This document shows, piece by piece, positions 1-8,490 of a DNA stretch of 64,000 nucleotides. Origin of the DNA: Sulfurospirillum multivorans DSM 12446 (GTDB lineage: Bacteria; Campylobacterota; Campylobacteria; Campylobacterales; Sulfurospirillaceae). Made by a program: the position numbers and the translations under genes. How positions within the stretch are numbered: the first letter of the stretch is position 1; the number at the start of each line of letters is the position of its first letter. The stretch is taken from contig NZ_CP007201.1 of assembly GCF_000568815.1 (NCBI RefSeq), positions 2,303,654 through 2,367,653 of the forward strand, written 5' to 3'. Below the pieces are notes generated by a model. The model searched no databases. It was given only the letters and a program-made list of their open reading frames with translations, and had not been told where the DNA came from.

Positions 1-1
1 T

Positions 2-1165
2 TTGCATATCACGGCTGATGAGCCTGGACATTTTAGACTTTTTTGCGATGGCGATACGATTATTGATGCCGATTATAGACTCTTTTACCAACACAGAGGC
101 ATGGAAAAACTCGCTGAAAACCGTATGAACTATGACCAGATGGGCTATTTGGCTGAGCGTGTGTGTGGCATCTGTGGTTATGCCCATGCCATTGCGTGTA
201 TCGAAGCGGCGGAAAAAGCGATCAACTTAGAGATCCCAGCTCGAGCGCAAGCCATTCGTGTGATCTGTTCAGAAATTGAACGTCTCCACAGCCATTTGCT
301 CAATATCGGACTGGCGTGTGAAGTAACAGGTAACTACAACGCGTTCATGCACATTTTTAGAATCCGTGAATACTCTATGAAACTAGCAGAACTGGTTACG
401 GGTGGACGAAAAACCTATGGTAACGTGGTTATGGGTGGACTTAGACGCGATATCACCGGCGTTGAGATCAAAGAGAGCTTACGCATCTTACAAATCATCG
501 AAACACAAGTTGATGAAGTCTGGGATGCTGTTATGGATGACAAACGCCAAATGAGCCGTTGGAAGGGTGTGGGTATCCTTGATAAACAAGTAGCGCGTGA
601 TTTCTCGCCTGTGGGGCCTAATATCAGAGGAAGTGGAATCAAGCGCGATACCAGATATGACCATCCGTACGACTTTTTCAAACAGATTCAATTTGATGTC
701 GCGGTTGTTGAAGGTGGCGATGTGTTTGCTAGGGAGATGGTTCGTTATATGGAGCTTAAAAGCTCTGTTTCTATCATTCGTCAATGTTTTGAACTTATGC
801 CACAAACACAAATCATCGTCGATCCAAAATTCCATGTCAAACCTGAAAACTACGCTTTAGCGTATGTGGAAGCACCAAGGGGAGAGAATGTTCACTGGAT
901 TATGCAAGGTAGTGCGCAAAAGGTCTTTCGTTGGAGATGTAGGGCTGCTACGTATAATAACTGGCCAAGCCTTCGCTTTCAGTTCCGTGGAAACAATCTT
1001 GCCGATGCCGCCCTCATCGTGTGCAGCTTAGATCCGTGTTATTCGTGTACAGAGCGTGTAACCGTTGTCGATATAAAAAGCAAAAAAAGTAAAATTTTGA
1101 CCAATGACGATTTGAAAAATTTCGCTAGGACACAAAAAGATAGTCCGCTAAAGGATTTAAGATGA
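2..1165 (+). CDS. hyfG: Group 4 [NiFe] hydrogenase large subunit (HyfG/HycE-like), 5' end outside window
   Basis: Catalytic large subunit of a membrane-associated, formate-hydrogenlyase-type hydrogenase that exchanges electrons with H+/H2 at a NiFe centre. The N-terminal nickel cysteine pair is visible in RVCGICGYAH and the C-terminal pair in DPCYSCTER, so both metal-ligand motifs are intact. The frame is open to the window edge; the TTG at position 2 is not a real start, because HycE-family proteins are about 550 residues and only 387 codons are present. The missing part should be the NuoC-like N-terminal domain. The stop overlaps the start of the next gene by 4 bp, so it is translationally coupled to the electron-transfer subunits. 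Hyf rather than Hyc naming is my choice from the usual Sulfurospirillum gene set; group 4 membership is firm. Confidence 0.93.
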   Translation: MHITADEPGHFRLFCDGDTIIDADYRLFYQHRGMEKLAENRMNYDQMGYLAERVCGICGYAHAIACIEAAEKAINLEIPARAQAIRVICSEIERLHSHLLNIGLACEVTGNYNAFMHIFRIREYSMKLAELVTGGRKTYGNVVMGGLRRDITGVEIKESLRILQIIETQVDEVWDAVMDDKRQMSRWKGVGILDKQVARDFSPVGPNIRGSGIKRDTRYDHPYDFFKQIQFDVAVVEGGDVFAREMVRYMELKSSVSIIRQCFELMPQTQIIVDPKFHVKPENYALAYVEAPRGENVHWIMQGSAQKVFRWRCRAATYNNWPSLRFQFRGNNLADAALIVCSLDPCYSCTERVTVVDIKSKKSKILTNDDLKNFARTQKDSPLKDLR

Positions 1166-1701
1166 TGAAACTTCTTGATATCAGCAAAAAATACGGTGAA
1201 ATTACCCATAAATATCCGTTTGAACCTTATAAAGTTTCGGATAATTTCAGGGGGAAACCCGCCTATATCTTTGATTTGTGTATTGGCTGTGCGGCGTGTG
1301 GTATAGCATGCCCCTCCAATGCCATAACGGTTCAATTTAACGACGATAAAAGTAAGCTTGTTTGGGAGTTTGACTGTGGACGTTGTATCTTTTGTGGTAG
1401 ATGTGATGAAGTCTGCCCAACAGGTGCGATTAAGCTCAGTGAAGAGTTTGAACTTGCCGTCAAATTTGATAAATCAGCCCTGATTCAAAGAGGCGAACTT
1501 GATACCCAATATTGCACAACCTGTCACAAACCCTTTAGTGCCAAAAGACTGGTGAAGTATAGCTTTGAGTGTTTAAGCAAAGCCAATGTCAGTGAAAAAA
1601 GGCTTGAAGAAGCTAAAAATTATCTGTGTATGTGTCCTACATGTAAAAAAACTGCTACGGTGGCAACCTTTACCAGTGGCAAAGAGATGGTGATAGAATG
1701 A
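1162..1701 (+). CDS. hyfH: Hydrogenase 4Fe-4S ferredoxin subunit (HyfH/HycF-like)
   Basis: Iron-sulfur electron-transfer subunit, 179 residues, linking the hydrogenase small subunit to the partner oxidoreductase. Two ferredoxin-type cluster motifs follow each other: CIGCAACGIACP near residue 34 and CGRCIFCGRCDEVCP near residue 72. Two further CxxC pairs (YCTTCHKP and CMCPTCKK) lie in the C-terminal third and could bind an extra cluster or zinc. NuoI-like fold by family. It overlaps the large-subunit gene and the small-subunit gene by 4 bp each (ATGA type), as expected for subunits made in fixed ratio. Confidence 0.92.
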   Translation: MMKLLDISKKYGEITHKYPFEPYKVSDNFRGKPAYIFDLCIGCAACGIACPSNAITVQFNDDKSKLVWEFDCGRCIFCGRCDEVCPTGAIKLSEEFELAVKFDKSALIQRGELDTQYCTTCHKPFSAKRLVKYSFECLSKANVSEKRLEEAKNYLCMCPTCKKTATVATFTSGKEMVIE

Positions 1702-2522
1702 AAACGTATGAAATTCCAAACGAAATCGAACTTGCCAATACGTTAGAGCAAAAACTTGAGCTTTTAAAGCAGATAGGCAGAAGTTTTAGTGTTTTCCGTA
1801 TCGACTGTGGCAGTTGCAATGGCTGTGAAATCGAAATTTTTGCTGCCATTACACCGCTTTGGGATCCTGAGCGCTTTGGTTTTAAACTGGTTGCTAACCC
1901 AAGACATGCCGATATTTTACTCTGTACGGGTCCCGTTACTCGTCAGATGTATTACCCACTTCTTCGTGCTTATGAAGCCACACCTGATCCAAAAATTGTT
2001 GTAGCACTGGGTGCTTGTGGTGTAACAGGCGGTATTTTTTACGATGCGTACAGTGTTCTGAGTGGCATAGACAAAATCATCCCTGTTGATGCCTACATTC
2101 CAGGCTGCCCTCCTCATCCTGCAAGTATCATCTATGGACTCACAACAGCACTGGGCGTTTTGGAGCAAAAACTTCATAAAGTAAGTTTTGACCATGATGG
2201 AGATATGCCTCCACTCGTAGAAGACTCCGTACTTGGCAACACACTGTTTGAGAGAGATCTATTGGTTCAGGCTAAAAGGCTTATGAGCTATGTATTTGGA
2301 CGAAAACTGTTTGATAAATACATCAAAGCGCTTGTGCAAAGTGGCAATACCAAAGATGCAAAAGCTACCAAAATCTCTGTCACTGAAGCGATGCAAGTAG
2401 AAGATGATCCACGCTATGCAGAGTGTATGGGTATCTTACACAATGAGATTTATACCCAATATGTCCTGTGCGAAGAGGAAGATAAAATCGACCTCCATCG
2501 CGTTATATGGGGAGCAAAATAA
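1698..2522 (+). CDS. hyfI: Group 4 [NiFe] hydrogenase small subunit (HyfI/HycG-like)
   Basis: NuoB-like small subunit carrying the proximal [4Fe-4S] cluster next to the NiFe site. Cluster ligands are visible in CGSCNGCEIE (near residue 38), GACGVTGG (near residue 104) and PGCPPHP (near residue 137). At 274 residues it is about 20-30 residues longer at the C-terminus than E. coli HycG. The extra tail, after about residue 165, is charged and shows no motif I recognise. The stop codon abuts the GTG start of hycH directly. Confidence 0.92.
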   Translation: MKTYEIPNEIELANTLEQKLELLKQIGRSFSVFRIDCGSCNGCEIEIFAAITPLWDPERFGFKLVANPRHADILLCTGPVTRQMYYPLLRAYEATPDPKIVVALGACGVTGGIFYDAYSVLSGIDKIIPVDAYIPGCPPHPASIIYGLTTALGVLEQKLHKVSFDHDGDMPPLVEDSVLGNTLFERDLLVQAKRLMSYVFGRKLFDKYIKALVQSGNTKDAKATKISVTEAMQVEDDPRYAECMGILHNEIYTQYVLCEEEDKIDLHRVIWGAK

Positions 2523-2876
2523 GTGGTAGAAGTTTACAAACTCATCAAAAGACATCTTGATGGCGCAAAATCAGGTGATGCGAAGGCTGATCAGATCAAA
2601 ATCTTCTCAACCTGCATCGGGCATGGTGTTGGAACGATTGATTTTAGTGAAAAAGTCTTAGAGATTGATGAAGTTGAATACGAACAGATTTTGCAACATG
2701 GTGGCGAATATCTGAAGTTTAAAATTGGACATTTGAGTAAATATTTTGAAATAGAAATCTTTCCCGAACACGCAATGAAGCTTTTACCCGAAATGATGGA
2801 ATGCCCGCTTAAAGAGATACTCAAGGGCTTAAATGAAGGCTACTTGGTTCTTAGAAAAGATTTTAAAAACACATAA
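2523..2876 (+). CDS. hycH: Formate hydrogenlyase maturation protein HycH family
   Basis: Small cytoplasmic accessory protein, 117 residues, of the HycH family, which is needed for processing of the hydrogenase large subunit in E. coli. It starts at GTG immediately after the hyfI stop, with no intergenic base. Family assignment rests on position and overall sequence character (a GHGVGTIDFSEKVLEID stretch); there is no catalytic motif to point at. It lies directly upstream of the endopeptidase gene, as in hyc operons. Confidence 0.75.
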   Translation: MVEVYKLIKRHLDGAKSGDAKADQIKIFSTCIGHGVGTIDFSEKVLEIDEVEYEQILQHGGEYLKFKIGHLSKYFEIEIFPEHAMKLLPEMMECPLKEILKGLNEGYLVLRKDFKNT

Positions 2877-2894
2877 AGTTTAAGGAAAAGCATC

Positions 2895-3341
2895 GTGAAA
2901 AAAGCACTGTTATGTGTTGGCAATGAACTCAGAGGGGATGATGGCGTTGCTATCGCTGTGGGGCGACTGGTTGAAGAACAGTTGCCCCAGTGGAAAGTCT
3001 TTTATGGCTACGATACACCTGAAGATGAGTTTGCACATTTGCGTGACTTCGAACCCGATGTCATCGTTGTCGTCGATGCGATGAGTGGTTTTAAAGAGGA
3101 TAAAATCGAGTTTTTAGACCTCAGCGATGAACGCACGTACATCTACTCCACACACAACCTCCCAACCCCCATTCTGCTTAGTTATCTCAGAGACATCTGC
3201 ACCAAAACAATCTTTTTAGGTATTTGCGTTTTGCTTGAAAATGTCTTGCATTTTACCGAAGGGTTGAGCGAGAATGCAAAAACTTCCGCCATTACAGCCC
3301 TTGATAAACTCAAAGCGTTTGATGCACTCCTTGATGCATAG
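2895..3341 (+). CDS. hycI: Hydrogenase maturation endopeptidase HycI
   Basis: Nickel-dependent protease that removes the C-terminal peptide of the large subunit after NiFe insertion. The family signature GNELRGDDGVA is at residues 9-19, the second metal-ligand aspartate is in VVVDAMSG, and a histidine follows in YSTHNLPTP. Length (148 residues) is normal. Start is GTG preceded by AAGGAAA. This is the last gene of the hydrogenase operon; a hairpin follows about 20 bp after the stop. Confidence 0.9.
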   Translation: MKKALLCVGNELRGDDGVAIAVGRLVEEQLPQWKVFYGYDTPEDEFAHLRDFEPDVIVVVDAMSGFKEDKIEFLDLSDERTYIYSTHNLPTPILLSYLRDICTKTIFLGICVLLENVLHFTEGLSENAKTSAITALDKLKAFDALLDA

Positions 3342-3363
3342 CCGTATTCACTAAACAACTTCC

Positions 3364-3386
3364 AAAGAGGCGTTCTTTGCCTCTTT
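3364..3386 (+). terminator. Possible terminator after the hydrogenase operon
   Basis: Perfect 8-bp inverted repeat AAAGAGGC/GCCTCTTT with a 7-nt loop, 22 bp after hycI. The T-run is only the end of the right arm and is followed by AAAA, so Rho-independent activity is uncertain. Confidence 0.4.
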
Positions 3387-3465
3387 AAAAGCACAAATCT
3401 TTACATGTAAACGTCATACTTCATTTTTTTAAACAAAGTTGTTGTAAAATCGTGCAACTTTTTAG

Positions 3466-3495
3466 TCTCCTACGCAATGGTAGTACGGCTGGAGA
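3466..3495 (+). promoter_or_regulatory. Structured 5' leader of the GT2 gene
   Basis: Between a -10-like TAAAAT (near 3444) and the TTG start at 3526 there is a leader that can fold as TCTCC/GGAGA (3466-3470 with 3491-3495) enclosing CTAC/GTAG with loop GCAATG. It does not match a riboswitch class I know well. Could be an ordinary untranslated leader. Confidence 0.25.
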
Positions 3496-3525
3496 GAACT
3501 CTATCACTTTTTTCGGAGCATACGG

Positions 3526-6060
3526 TTGAAATATTTCAAATACATCCTACTTTCCCTCGTTGTAACATCCCTCATTCAAATTTTATTCTGGACAAGAGCT
3601 GGCGATAAAATCGTCACGTCACCGCAAATTGGTGAAAAACTAGAGTCTCTCTCCTACACACCCTACCGTGGATTTGAAAAGGCGCCTAAGAGCGATCGTG
3701 AAATTGCTGAAGATATGAAAACCATTGAGCACATTGCACGCAAAGTAAGAACTTATGCGATTGATGATGCCAAGCGTGTTTTAGAAAATGTGAAAGATAC
3801 TAAACTCAAAGTCGATGTCGGTCTTTGGCTCTCAGGGGATAAAGGCGCAAACGAATCTGAAATCGAAACGCTTTTTGAATTGACCAAATATTACAGCCCT
3901 AAAATTGCTTCCATCATCGTCGGAAACGAGGTTTTGCTGCGAGCTGATCTGACACCTGAAGAGCTTATGGAGTACATTGATCGTGTCTCAAAACGCACAC
4001 GAATCCCTGTCACCACGGCAGAAGTTCAACACGTTTGGCTCACCAACAAAGAGCTTGCACGTCATGTTGATTTTATTAACGTTCACATTTTACCGTATTG
4101 GGAGAAAATTCCTATTGAGCGAACCCTTGCGTTTGCCAAAGAGAAATACGACTCGATTGCGGCAATGTACCCTAAAAAACCCATTACCATCGGAGAGTTT
4201 GGCTGGCCAAGCAGTGGCTATAACAACGAAAAAGCGGAAGCCACTCTGACCAACCAGATCGCTGCCATTACAGGCTTTTTGGAGATGGCAAACGCTGAGA
4301 AATGGAGCTACAACATCGTTGAAGCGTTCGATCAGCCGTGGAAAGGGGTTCATGAAGGCAGTGTAGGACCGTATTGGGGACTTTTTGACATCAATAAACA
4401 ACCTAAATTTCACTTTATCAAACAGACCATTATCAACCCACTGTGGCGTTACCAAATGGCAGGCTCGGTCTTCTTTGGACTGCTTCTAACGTATTTTGGT
4501 CTTAGAAATCAGCGGGTTAACTTTGCCCATGCCATTACGTATGGTTTTGCAGCGCAAGCGATGGGCTTTGGTATAGCGATGGCTGCAACGTATCCGTTTA
4601 TCTACTACATGAACTTTGGTATGTGGGTTATGTGGACAATGGGAATTTTCTTGATGATTCCTCTGGTCATCATTACCTTAGCTAAGATTAATGAGCTCTT
4701 TAAATGCACCCTTGGTATTGCACCCAAACGTCTTGCACCGCTTAATCTTAAGTCGGATCATATCCCCTTTGTCTCCATTCATGTGCCAGCCTACAAAGAA
4801 CAACCGCAAGTTTTGATCGATACCCTCAATTCACTCGCGCAAATAAAGTACACCAACTATGAAGTTTTGGTGGTGATTAACAACACGCCTGAAGAGTTTT
4901 ACTGGAAGCCTATCGAAGAGCATTGTCAAAAACTCGGCGAAAAATTTGTCTTTTTGAACATTACATGTAAAGGTTTCAAAGCAGGCGCACTCAATGAAGC
5001 ACTTAAACTCACCCATGAAAAAGCAGAGATTTTAGCTGTTATTGATGCAGATTATGTGGTCGATGAAAACTGGCTCGTTGACCTTGTTCCACTCTTTGAT
5101 GATCCAAAAGTGGCTCTTGTTCAAGCACCACAAGATCACCGTGATGGACAAGAATCGCTCATTAAACAGGCGATGAACGCTGAATATGCAGGCTTTTTTG
5201 ACATCGGTATGGTTGAGCGAAATGAAGAAAATGCCATCGTAGCACACGGAACGATGCTGATGGCTCGCTTGTCTGCGATGCACGAAGTGGGAGACTGGAC
5301 AACGTACACGATCGTTGAAGACTCTGAGCTAGGACTTCGCCTTTTTGAAGCGGGTTATACGGCACATTACACCAACCGACGTTACGGTTGGGGACTCTTA
5401 CCCGACACCGTGGAAGCGTTTCGTACACAACGTCACCGTTGGGCGTATGGTGCCATTCAGATCTTAAAACGTCACTGGCGTCACTTTATGCCTTCATCCA
5501 AAACGTTAACGCCGTACCAAAAGTACCATTTCGTCGCAGGTTGGTTCTTCTGGCTTTCTGATGCCTTTGGAGCGTTGACCGCTTTTTTAAATATTTTCTG
5601 GGTGCCATTTATCATTTTTGTCGGTGTGACGATTCCAACACTGCCACTCACCTTGCCTATCTTAGTCGCATTTTTGGTCAACATCTTACATGCGTTTATC
5701 TTGTACCATACCAGAGTCAAAATGAGTGTAAGAGAAACAATGCTGAGTGCCATCGCTTCGATGAGTTTGCAACTGGTGATCTTCAAAGCGGTATACGATG
5801 GATTTGTTAAAGATGGACTTCCGTTTAAACGCACGGAAAAAGGTGGAAATACCAAAAAAGTCAATAAAAGCCCAATTCAGCATGAGATGATTTTAGCCAC
5901 CCTGCTTACCATCTCTTTCTTCGCGCTTTATTTTACCAACTACACACGCATTACCGAAATTTATGTCTTTGCCTTCACCCTTTTGATTCAGAGTGTCCCT
6001 TATTACTCCGCAATTATCCTTCGTATCATCGAACTTCAATCCTTTAAACCTCAAAAGTAG
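3526..6060 (+). CDS. GH17-like / GT2 fusion, beta-glucan synthase-like membrane protein
   Basis: 844-residue membrane protein likely to polymerise or remodel a beta-glucan at the inner membrane. Order: N-terminal membrane anchor; GH17-like domain at about 50-290, with IGEFGWPSSG matching the glycoside hydrolase 17 catalytic-Glu signature; two or three membrane segments at 305-385; a processive family 2 glycosyltransferase domain at about 415-650 with VIDADYV, IVEDSELGLRL and the QRHRW (Q..RW) motif; then four to six more membrane segments. The architecture resembles NdvB/curdlan-type synthases. Start is TTG with CGGAG upstream; no ATG lies near the conserved start. It stands alone, with a hairpin after it. 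The product (beta-1,3 or other glucan) cannot be told from sequence. Confidence 0.8.
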   Translation: MKYFKYILLSLVVTSLIQILFWTRAGDKIVTSPQIGEKLESLSYTPYRGFEKAPKSDREIAEDMKTIEHIARKVRTYAIDDAKRVLENVKDTKLKVDVGLWLSGDKGANESEIETLFELTKYYSPKIASIIVGNEVLLRADLTPEELMEYIDRVSKRTRIPVTTAEVQHVWLTNKELARHVDFINVHILPYWEKIPIERTLAFAKEKYDSIAAMYPKKPITIGEFGWPSSGYNNEKAEATLTNQIAAITGFLEMANAEKWSYNIVEAFDQPWKGVHEGSVGPYWGLFDINKQPKFHFIKQTIINPLWRYQMAGSVFFGLLLTYFGLRNQRVNFAHAITYGFAAQAMGFGIAMAATYPFIYYMNFGMWVMWTMGIFLMIPLVIITLAKINELFKCTLGIAPKRLAPLNLKSDHIPFVSIHVPAYKEQPQVLIDTLNSLAQIKYTNYEVLVVINNTPEEFYWKPIEEHCQKLGEKFVFLNITCKGFKAGALNEALKLTHEKAEILAVIDADYVVDENWLVDLVPLFDDPKVALVQAPQDHRDGQESLIKQAMNAEYAGFFDIGMVERNEENAIVAHGTMLMARLSAMHEVGDWTTYTIVEDSELGLRLFEAGYTAHYTNRRYGWGLLPDTVEAFRTQRHRWAYGAIQILKRHWRHFMPSSKTLTPYQKYHFVAGWFFWLSDAFGALTAFLNIFWVPFIIFVGVTIPTLPLTLPILVAFLVNILHAFILYHTRVKMSVRETMLSAIASMSLQLVIFKAVYDGFVKDGLPFKRTEKGGNTKKVNKSPIQHEMILATLLTISFFALYFTNYTRITEIYVFAFTLLIQSVPYYSAIILRIIELQSFKPQK

Positions 6061-6083
6061 TGGCATTTGGCCACTGCTTTCTT
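6057..6083 (+). terminator. Hairpin terminator of the GT2 gene
   Basis: AGTGGC/GCCACT stem (6059-6064 with 6070-6075), loop ATTTG, followed by GCTTTCTT. It overlaps the stop codon. Short T-rich tail, moderate support. Confidence 0.5.
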
Positions 6084-6143
6084 AAAGTAACTGTGTAAAA
6101 AAAGATATGCTAAAAAAGCATGTTTTTGTTTTAAGGTCTTTCA

Positions 6144-6170
6144 TTGACTTTGCTATTTTCATGCTATAAA
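6144..6170 (+). promoter_or_regulatory. Promoter of the aldehyde oxidoreductase gene
   Basis: TTGACT at 6144-6149 and TATAAA at 6165-6170 preceded by TGC, an extended -10. Spacing is 15 bp, short of optimal, but Campylobacterota promoters lean on the -10. The start codon is 45 bp downstream. Confidence 0.5.
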
Positions 6171-6214
6171 CTTTAAATATTATGGTTGAAACAACCGTAT
6201 TTAAAGGAGTTATT

Positions 6215-7951
6215 ATGGCTGATCTAATTTATCGCGTTAACATGTCAAACCTAAGTTTTAAAATTGAAGAGGTTCCTTCCAAATGGATGGGATTGGGAGG
6301 TCGTGGACTTACTTCTACGATCGTGGCTGAAGAGGTTGATCCTGAGTGTCATCCCTTAGGACCCAATAATAAAATGGTTTTTGCCCCAGGGCTTCTCTCT
6401 GGAACATCTGCTTCCAACTCAGGTCGCAACTCATTGGGTGCGAAAAGTCCATTGACAGGTGGTATTAAAGAGTCCAATGTGGGTGGAACGAGTGCGGGTA
6501 TTTTTTCAAAACTGGGTGTTAAAGCACTCATTATCGAAGGTTTACCAAAAGATGAAAATACCTTCTATCAATTACATGTAACCAAAAACAACGTTGAATT
6601 TATCCCTGTTCCAGAACTGGTTGGCAAAGATAATTATGCCGTATTAGATGCGATGATGGCAAAATATGACAAAAAAGTCGCCGTTATGAGTATCGGTCGT
6701 ATCGGTGAAATGCGCATGAACATCGCGAACGTTTCAGTAAAAGACCCTAGTGGAAAACTCAGAAGTCATGGTCGTGGCGGTTTGGGCGCTGTTATGGGTT
6801 CTAAAAAGATCAAATGTATCACCGTCGATGCGGCTGATTATAAAGAAGTGACGATTGCTGATCCTGAAAAATTCAAAGAAGCAAGTAAAATCTTCACCAA
6901 AGCGCTTCAAGAAAACCCTATCAGCGGACAAGGTTTACCAGCATTTGGAACGAATGTTTTGGTTAACATCCTCAACGAGGCAGGCGGTCTTCCAACCCGT
7001 AACTTTAGACAAGGCAACTGGGAGCACGCTGAAAACATCTGTGGTGAGACGATGGCTGAAAACATTAAAGCCAGAGGTGGAAAAACAACGCATGGCTGTC
7101 ATGCAGGCTGTGTCATCCAATGTTCCCAAGTCTATAACGATAAAGAGGGTAAATACCTCACATCTGGCTTTGAATATGAGACCATTTGGGCACTTGGAGC
7201 GCATTTGGGTATTCAAGATTTAGATCTGATCGCAAAGATGGATGGTCTTATGGATGACTTGGGTGTCGATTCGATTGAAACTTCTGTTGTACTTGGACTT
7301 GCCGTTGATGCAGGCATTCTTGCTTACGGTGATGGTCAAAAAGCGTATGAATTGCTCTCTCATGATATACCAACGGGAACTCCGATGGGGCGAATTCTAG
7401 GAGCAGGAACGCATATTTTGGGAAAATCATTTGGACTCGTACGTGTTCCTACGGTCAAAGGTCAAGGTATTCCAGCCTATGAGCCAAGAGCGGTTAAAGG
7501 TCAAGGCATTACGTATGCTACAACACCTATGGGTGCAGATCATACGGCAGGTTACGCCGTTGCGACTAACATCCTTAACAGTGGTGGACATGTTGATCCA
7601 CTCAAAAAAGAGGGACAAGTGGAACTCGCACGCAATCTCCAAATTGCCACTGCTGCTGTGGATAGTACCGGTATGTGTATCTTTGTTGCGTTTGCCGCAC
7701 TCGATGATGCAAAATGTTTGCCTGCTTTAGTGGATATGATTAATGCGCGCTTTGGCTGTAGTCTCACGATTGATGACGTTGTCAATTTGGGTAAAACCAT
7801 TCTTAAACGCGAACATGAATTTAACATCAAAGCAGGGCTTGGCAAAGCCGATGACAGGTTGCCAGAGTTTATGAAGTACGAAATGCTTCCTCCTCACAAT
7901 GTCACTTGGGACTTCTCAGGTGAAGAGATTGATGCGTTCTGGAATTTCTAA
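6215..7951 (+). CDS. aor: Aldehyde:ferredoxin oxidoreductase (tungsten/molybdenum pterin enzyme)
   Basis: Cytoplasmic enzyme oxidising aldehydes to acids, or reducing acids, with ferredoxin and a bis-pterin tungsten or molybdenum centre. Cluster cysteines appear as HGCHAGCVIQC around residue 288, with the distant fourth ligand probably in DSTGMCIFVA near 485. The N-terminal GGRGLTS and NSGRNSLGAKSPLTGG segments are typical pterin-binding stretches. I choose ATG 6215 because AAAGGAG sits 7 bp before it; the in-frame ATG at 6182 lacks a ribosome binding site. That gives 578 residues, the usual family length. It overlaps the downstream sulfur-carrier gene (TAATG), tying it to cofactor synthesis. 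Tungsten rather than molybdenum is inferred from family only. Confidence 0.92.
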   Translation: MADLIYRVNMSNLSFKIEEVPSKWMGLGGRGLTSTIVAEEVDPECHPLGPNNKMVFAPGLLSGTSASNSGRNSLGAKSPLTGGIKESNVGGTSAGIFSKLGVKALIIEGLPKDENTFYQLHVTKNNVEFIPVPELVGKDNYAVLDAMMAKYDKKVAVMSIGRIGEMRMNIANVSVKDPSGKLRSHGRGGLGAVMGSKKIKCITVDAADYKEVTIADPEKFKEASKIFTKALQENPISGQGLPAFGTNVLVNILNEAGGLPTRNFRQGNWEHAENICGETMAENIKARGGKTTHGCHAGCVIQCSQVYNDKEGKYLTSGFEYETIWALGAHLGIQDLDLIAKMDGLMDDLGVDSIETSVVLGLAVDAGILAYGDGQKAYELLSHDIPTGTPMGRILGAGTHILGKSFGLVRVPTVKGQGIPAYEPRAVKGQGITYATTPMGADHTAGYAVATNILNSGGHVDPLKKEGQVELARNLQIATAAVDSTGMCIFVAFAALDDAKCLPALVDMINARFGCSLTIDDVVNLGKTILKREHEFNIKAGLGKADDRLPEFMKYEMLPPHNVTWDFSGEEIDAFWNF

Positions 7952-8178
7952 TGCACGTTGTCGTTAAACTCTTTGCTCAGTACCGAGAAGGTCGCTTTAA
8001 GGCTGAGCAGAGGGAGTATGCAAATGGTACAACGGCTCAAATGATTATAGAGGCATTGGAGCTTGAGAGCGTATCACCGTTAGGTGTTCTCATGGTCAAT
8101 GGAAGGCATGTTGATACGTCGTATTGCATACAAGAGGGTGATGAAATCGCCCTCTTCCCCAAAGTGGGTGGCGGTTAA
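7951..8178 (+). CDS. MoaD/ThiS-family sulfur carrier protein
   Basis: 75-residue ubiquitin-fold protein ending in KVGGG, the C-terminal Gly-Gly that E1-like enzymes adenylate and thiocarboxylate. Start overlaps the AOR stop (TAATG). By context it probably supplies sulfur for the dithiolene of the AOR cofactor; the E1-like gene at 8491 is a candidate partner. Could equally be a general MoaD paralogue. Confidence 0.85.
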   Translation: MHVVVKLFAQYREGRFKAEQREYANGTTAQMIIEALELESVSPLGVLMVNGRHVDTSYCIQEGDEIALFPKVGGG

Positions 8179-8450
8179 TCCCCTTTAAGCCCAGAGAGAA
8201 GACGAAATGAGCCAGGTGTTCCAGGCGGCAGAAGTGCTACACGGTCATTTTCATGGAGTTCTGTCTCTTTGGGCACAACAGTGTTATTGAGAAAAACTGC
8301 TTCCACCTCTTTTGGCTCAAGCCCTAAAGAATCGATCAAATCAACAATGCGTGTTTTATCCTCAACAACCCATGGAGCATTGAGATAAGGTATGCCTTGT
8401 TGTTTGAGTTTTTCGCGCAAAAATGAAAAAGCATTGAGTATAATGTGCAT
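8175..8450 (-). CDS. Second MoaD/ThiS-like protein with C-terminal tail
   Basis: 91 residues, ubiquitin-fold by sequence (HENDRVALLPPG corresponds to the strand before the usual GG), but the C-terminus continues as GTPGSFRLLSGLKGD instead of stopping at Gly-Gly. ATG 8450 is chosen because AAGGAGATTTC directly precedes it; nine more codons upstream lack such a site. The gene is convergent with the AOR operon (4-bp overlap of the ends) and divergent from the E1-like gene 41 bp away. Without cleavage it cannot act as a standard sulfur carrier; it may be regulatory, scaffolding or processed. Confidence 0.8.
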   Translation of the reverse strand: MHIILNAFSFLREKLKQQGIPYLNAPWVVEDKTRIVDLIDSLGLEPKEVEAVFLNNTVVPKETELHENDRVALLPPGTPGSFRLLSGLKGD

Positions 8451-8490
8451 GAAATCTCCTTCTAGAAAATTATACACTAGGATACAGAAA

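Noticed and set aside
415-860. Open frames antisense to or overlapping the hydrogenase large subunit
   Set aside because: Shadow frames of a well conserved gene; no ribosome sites or recognisable protein.
3466-3495. c-di-GMP or mini-ykkC riboswitch
   Set aside because: Conserved core nucleotides of these classes are not present; only a generic stem can be drawn.
6182-6214. Upstream ATG of the AOR frame
   Set aside because: No ribosome binding site; AAAGGAG correctly spaced only before ATG 6215.
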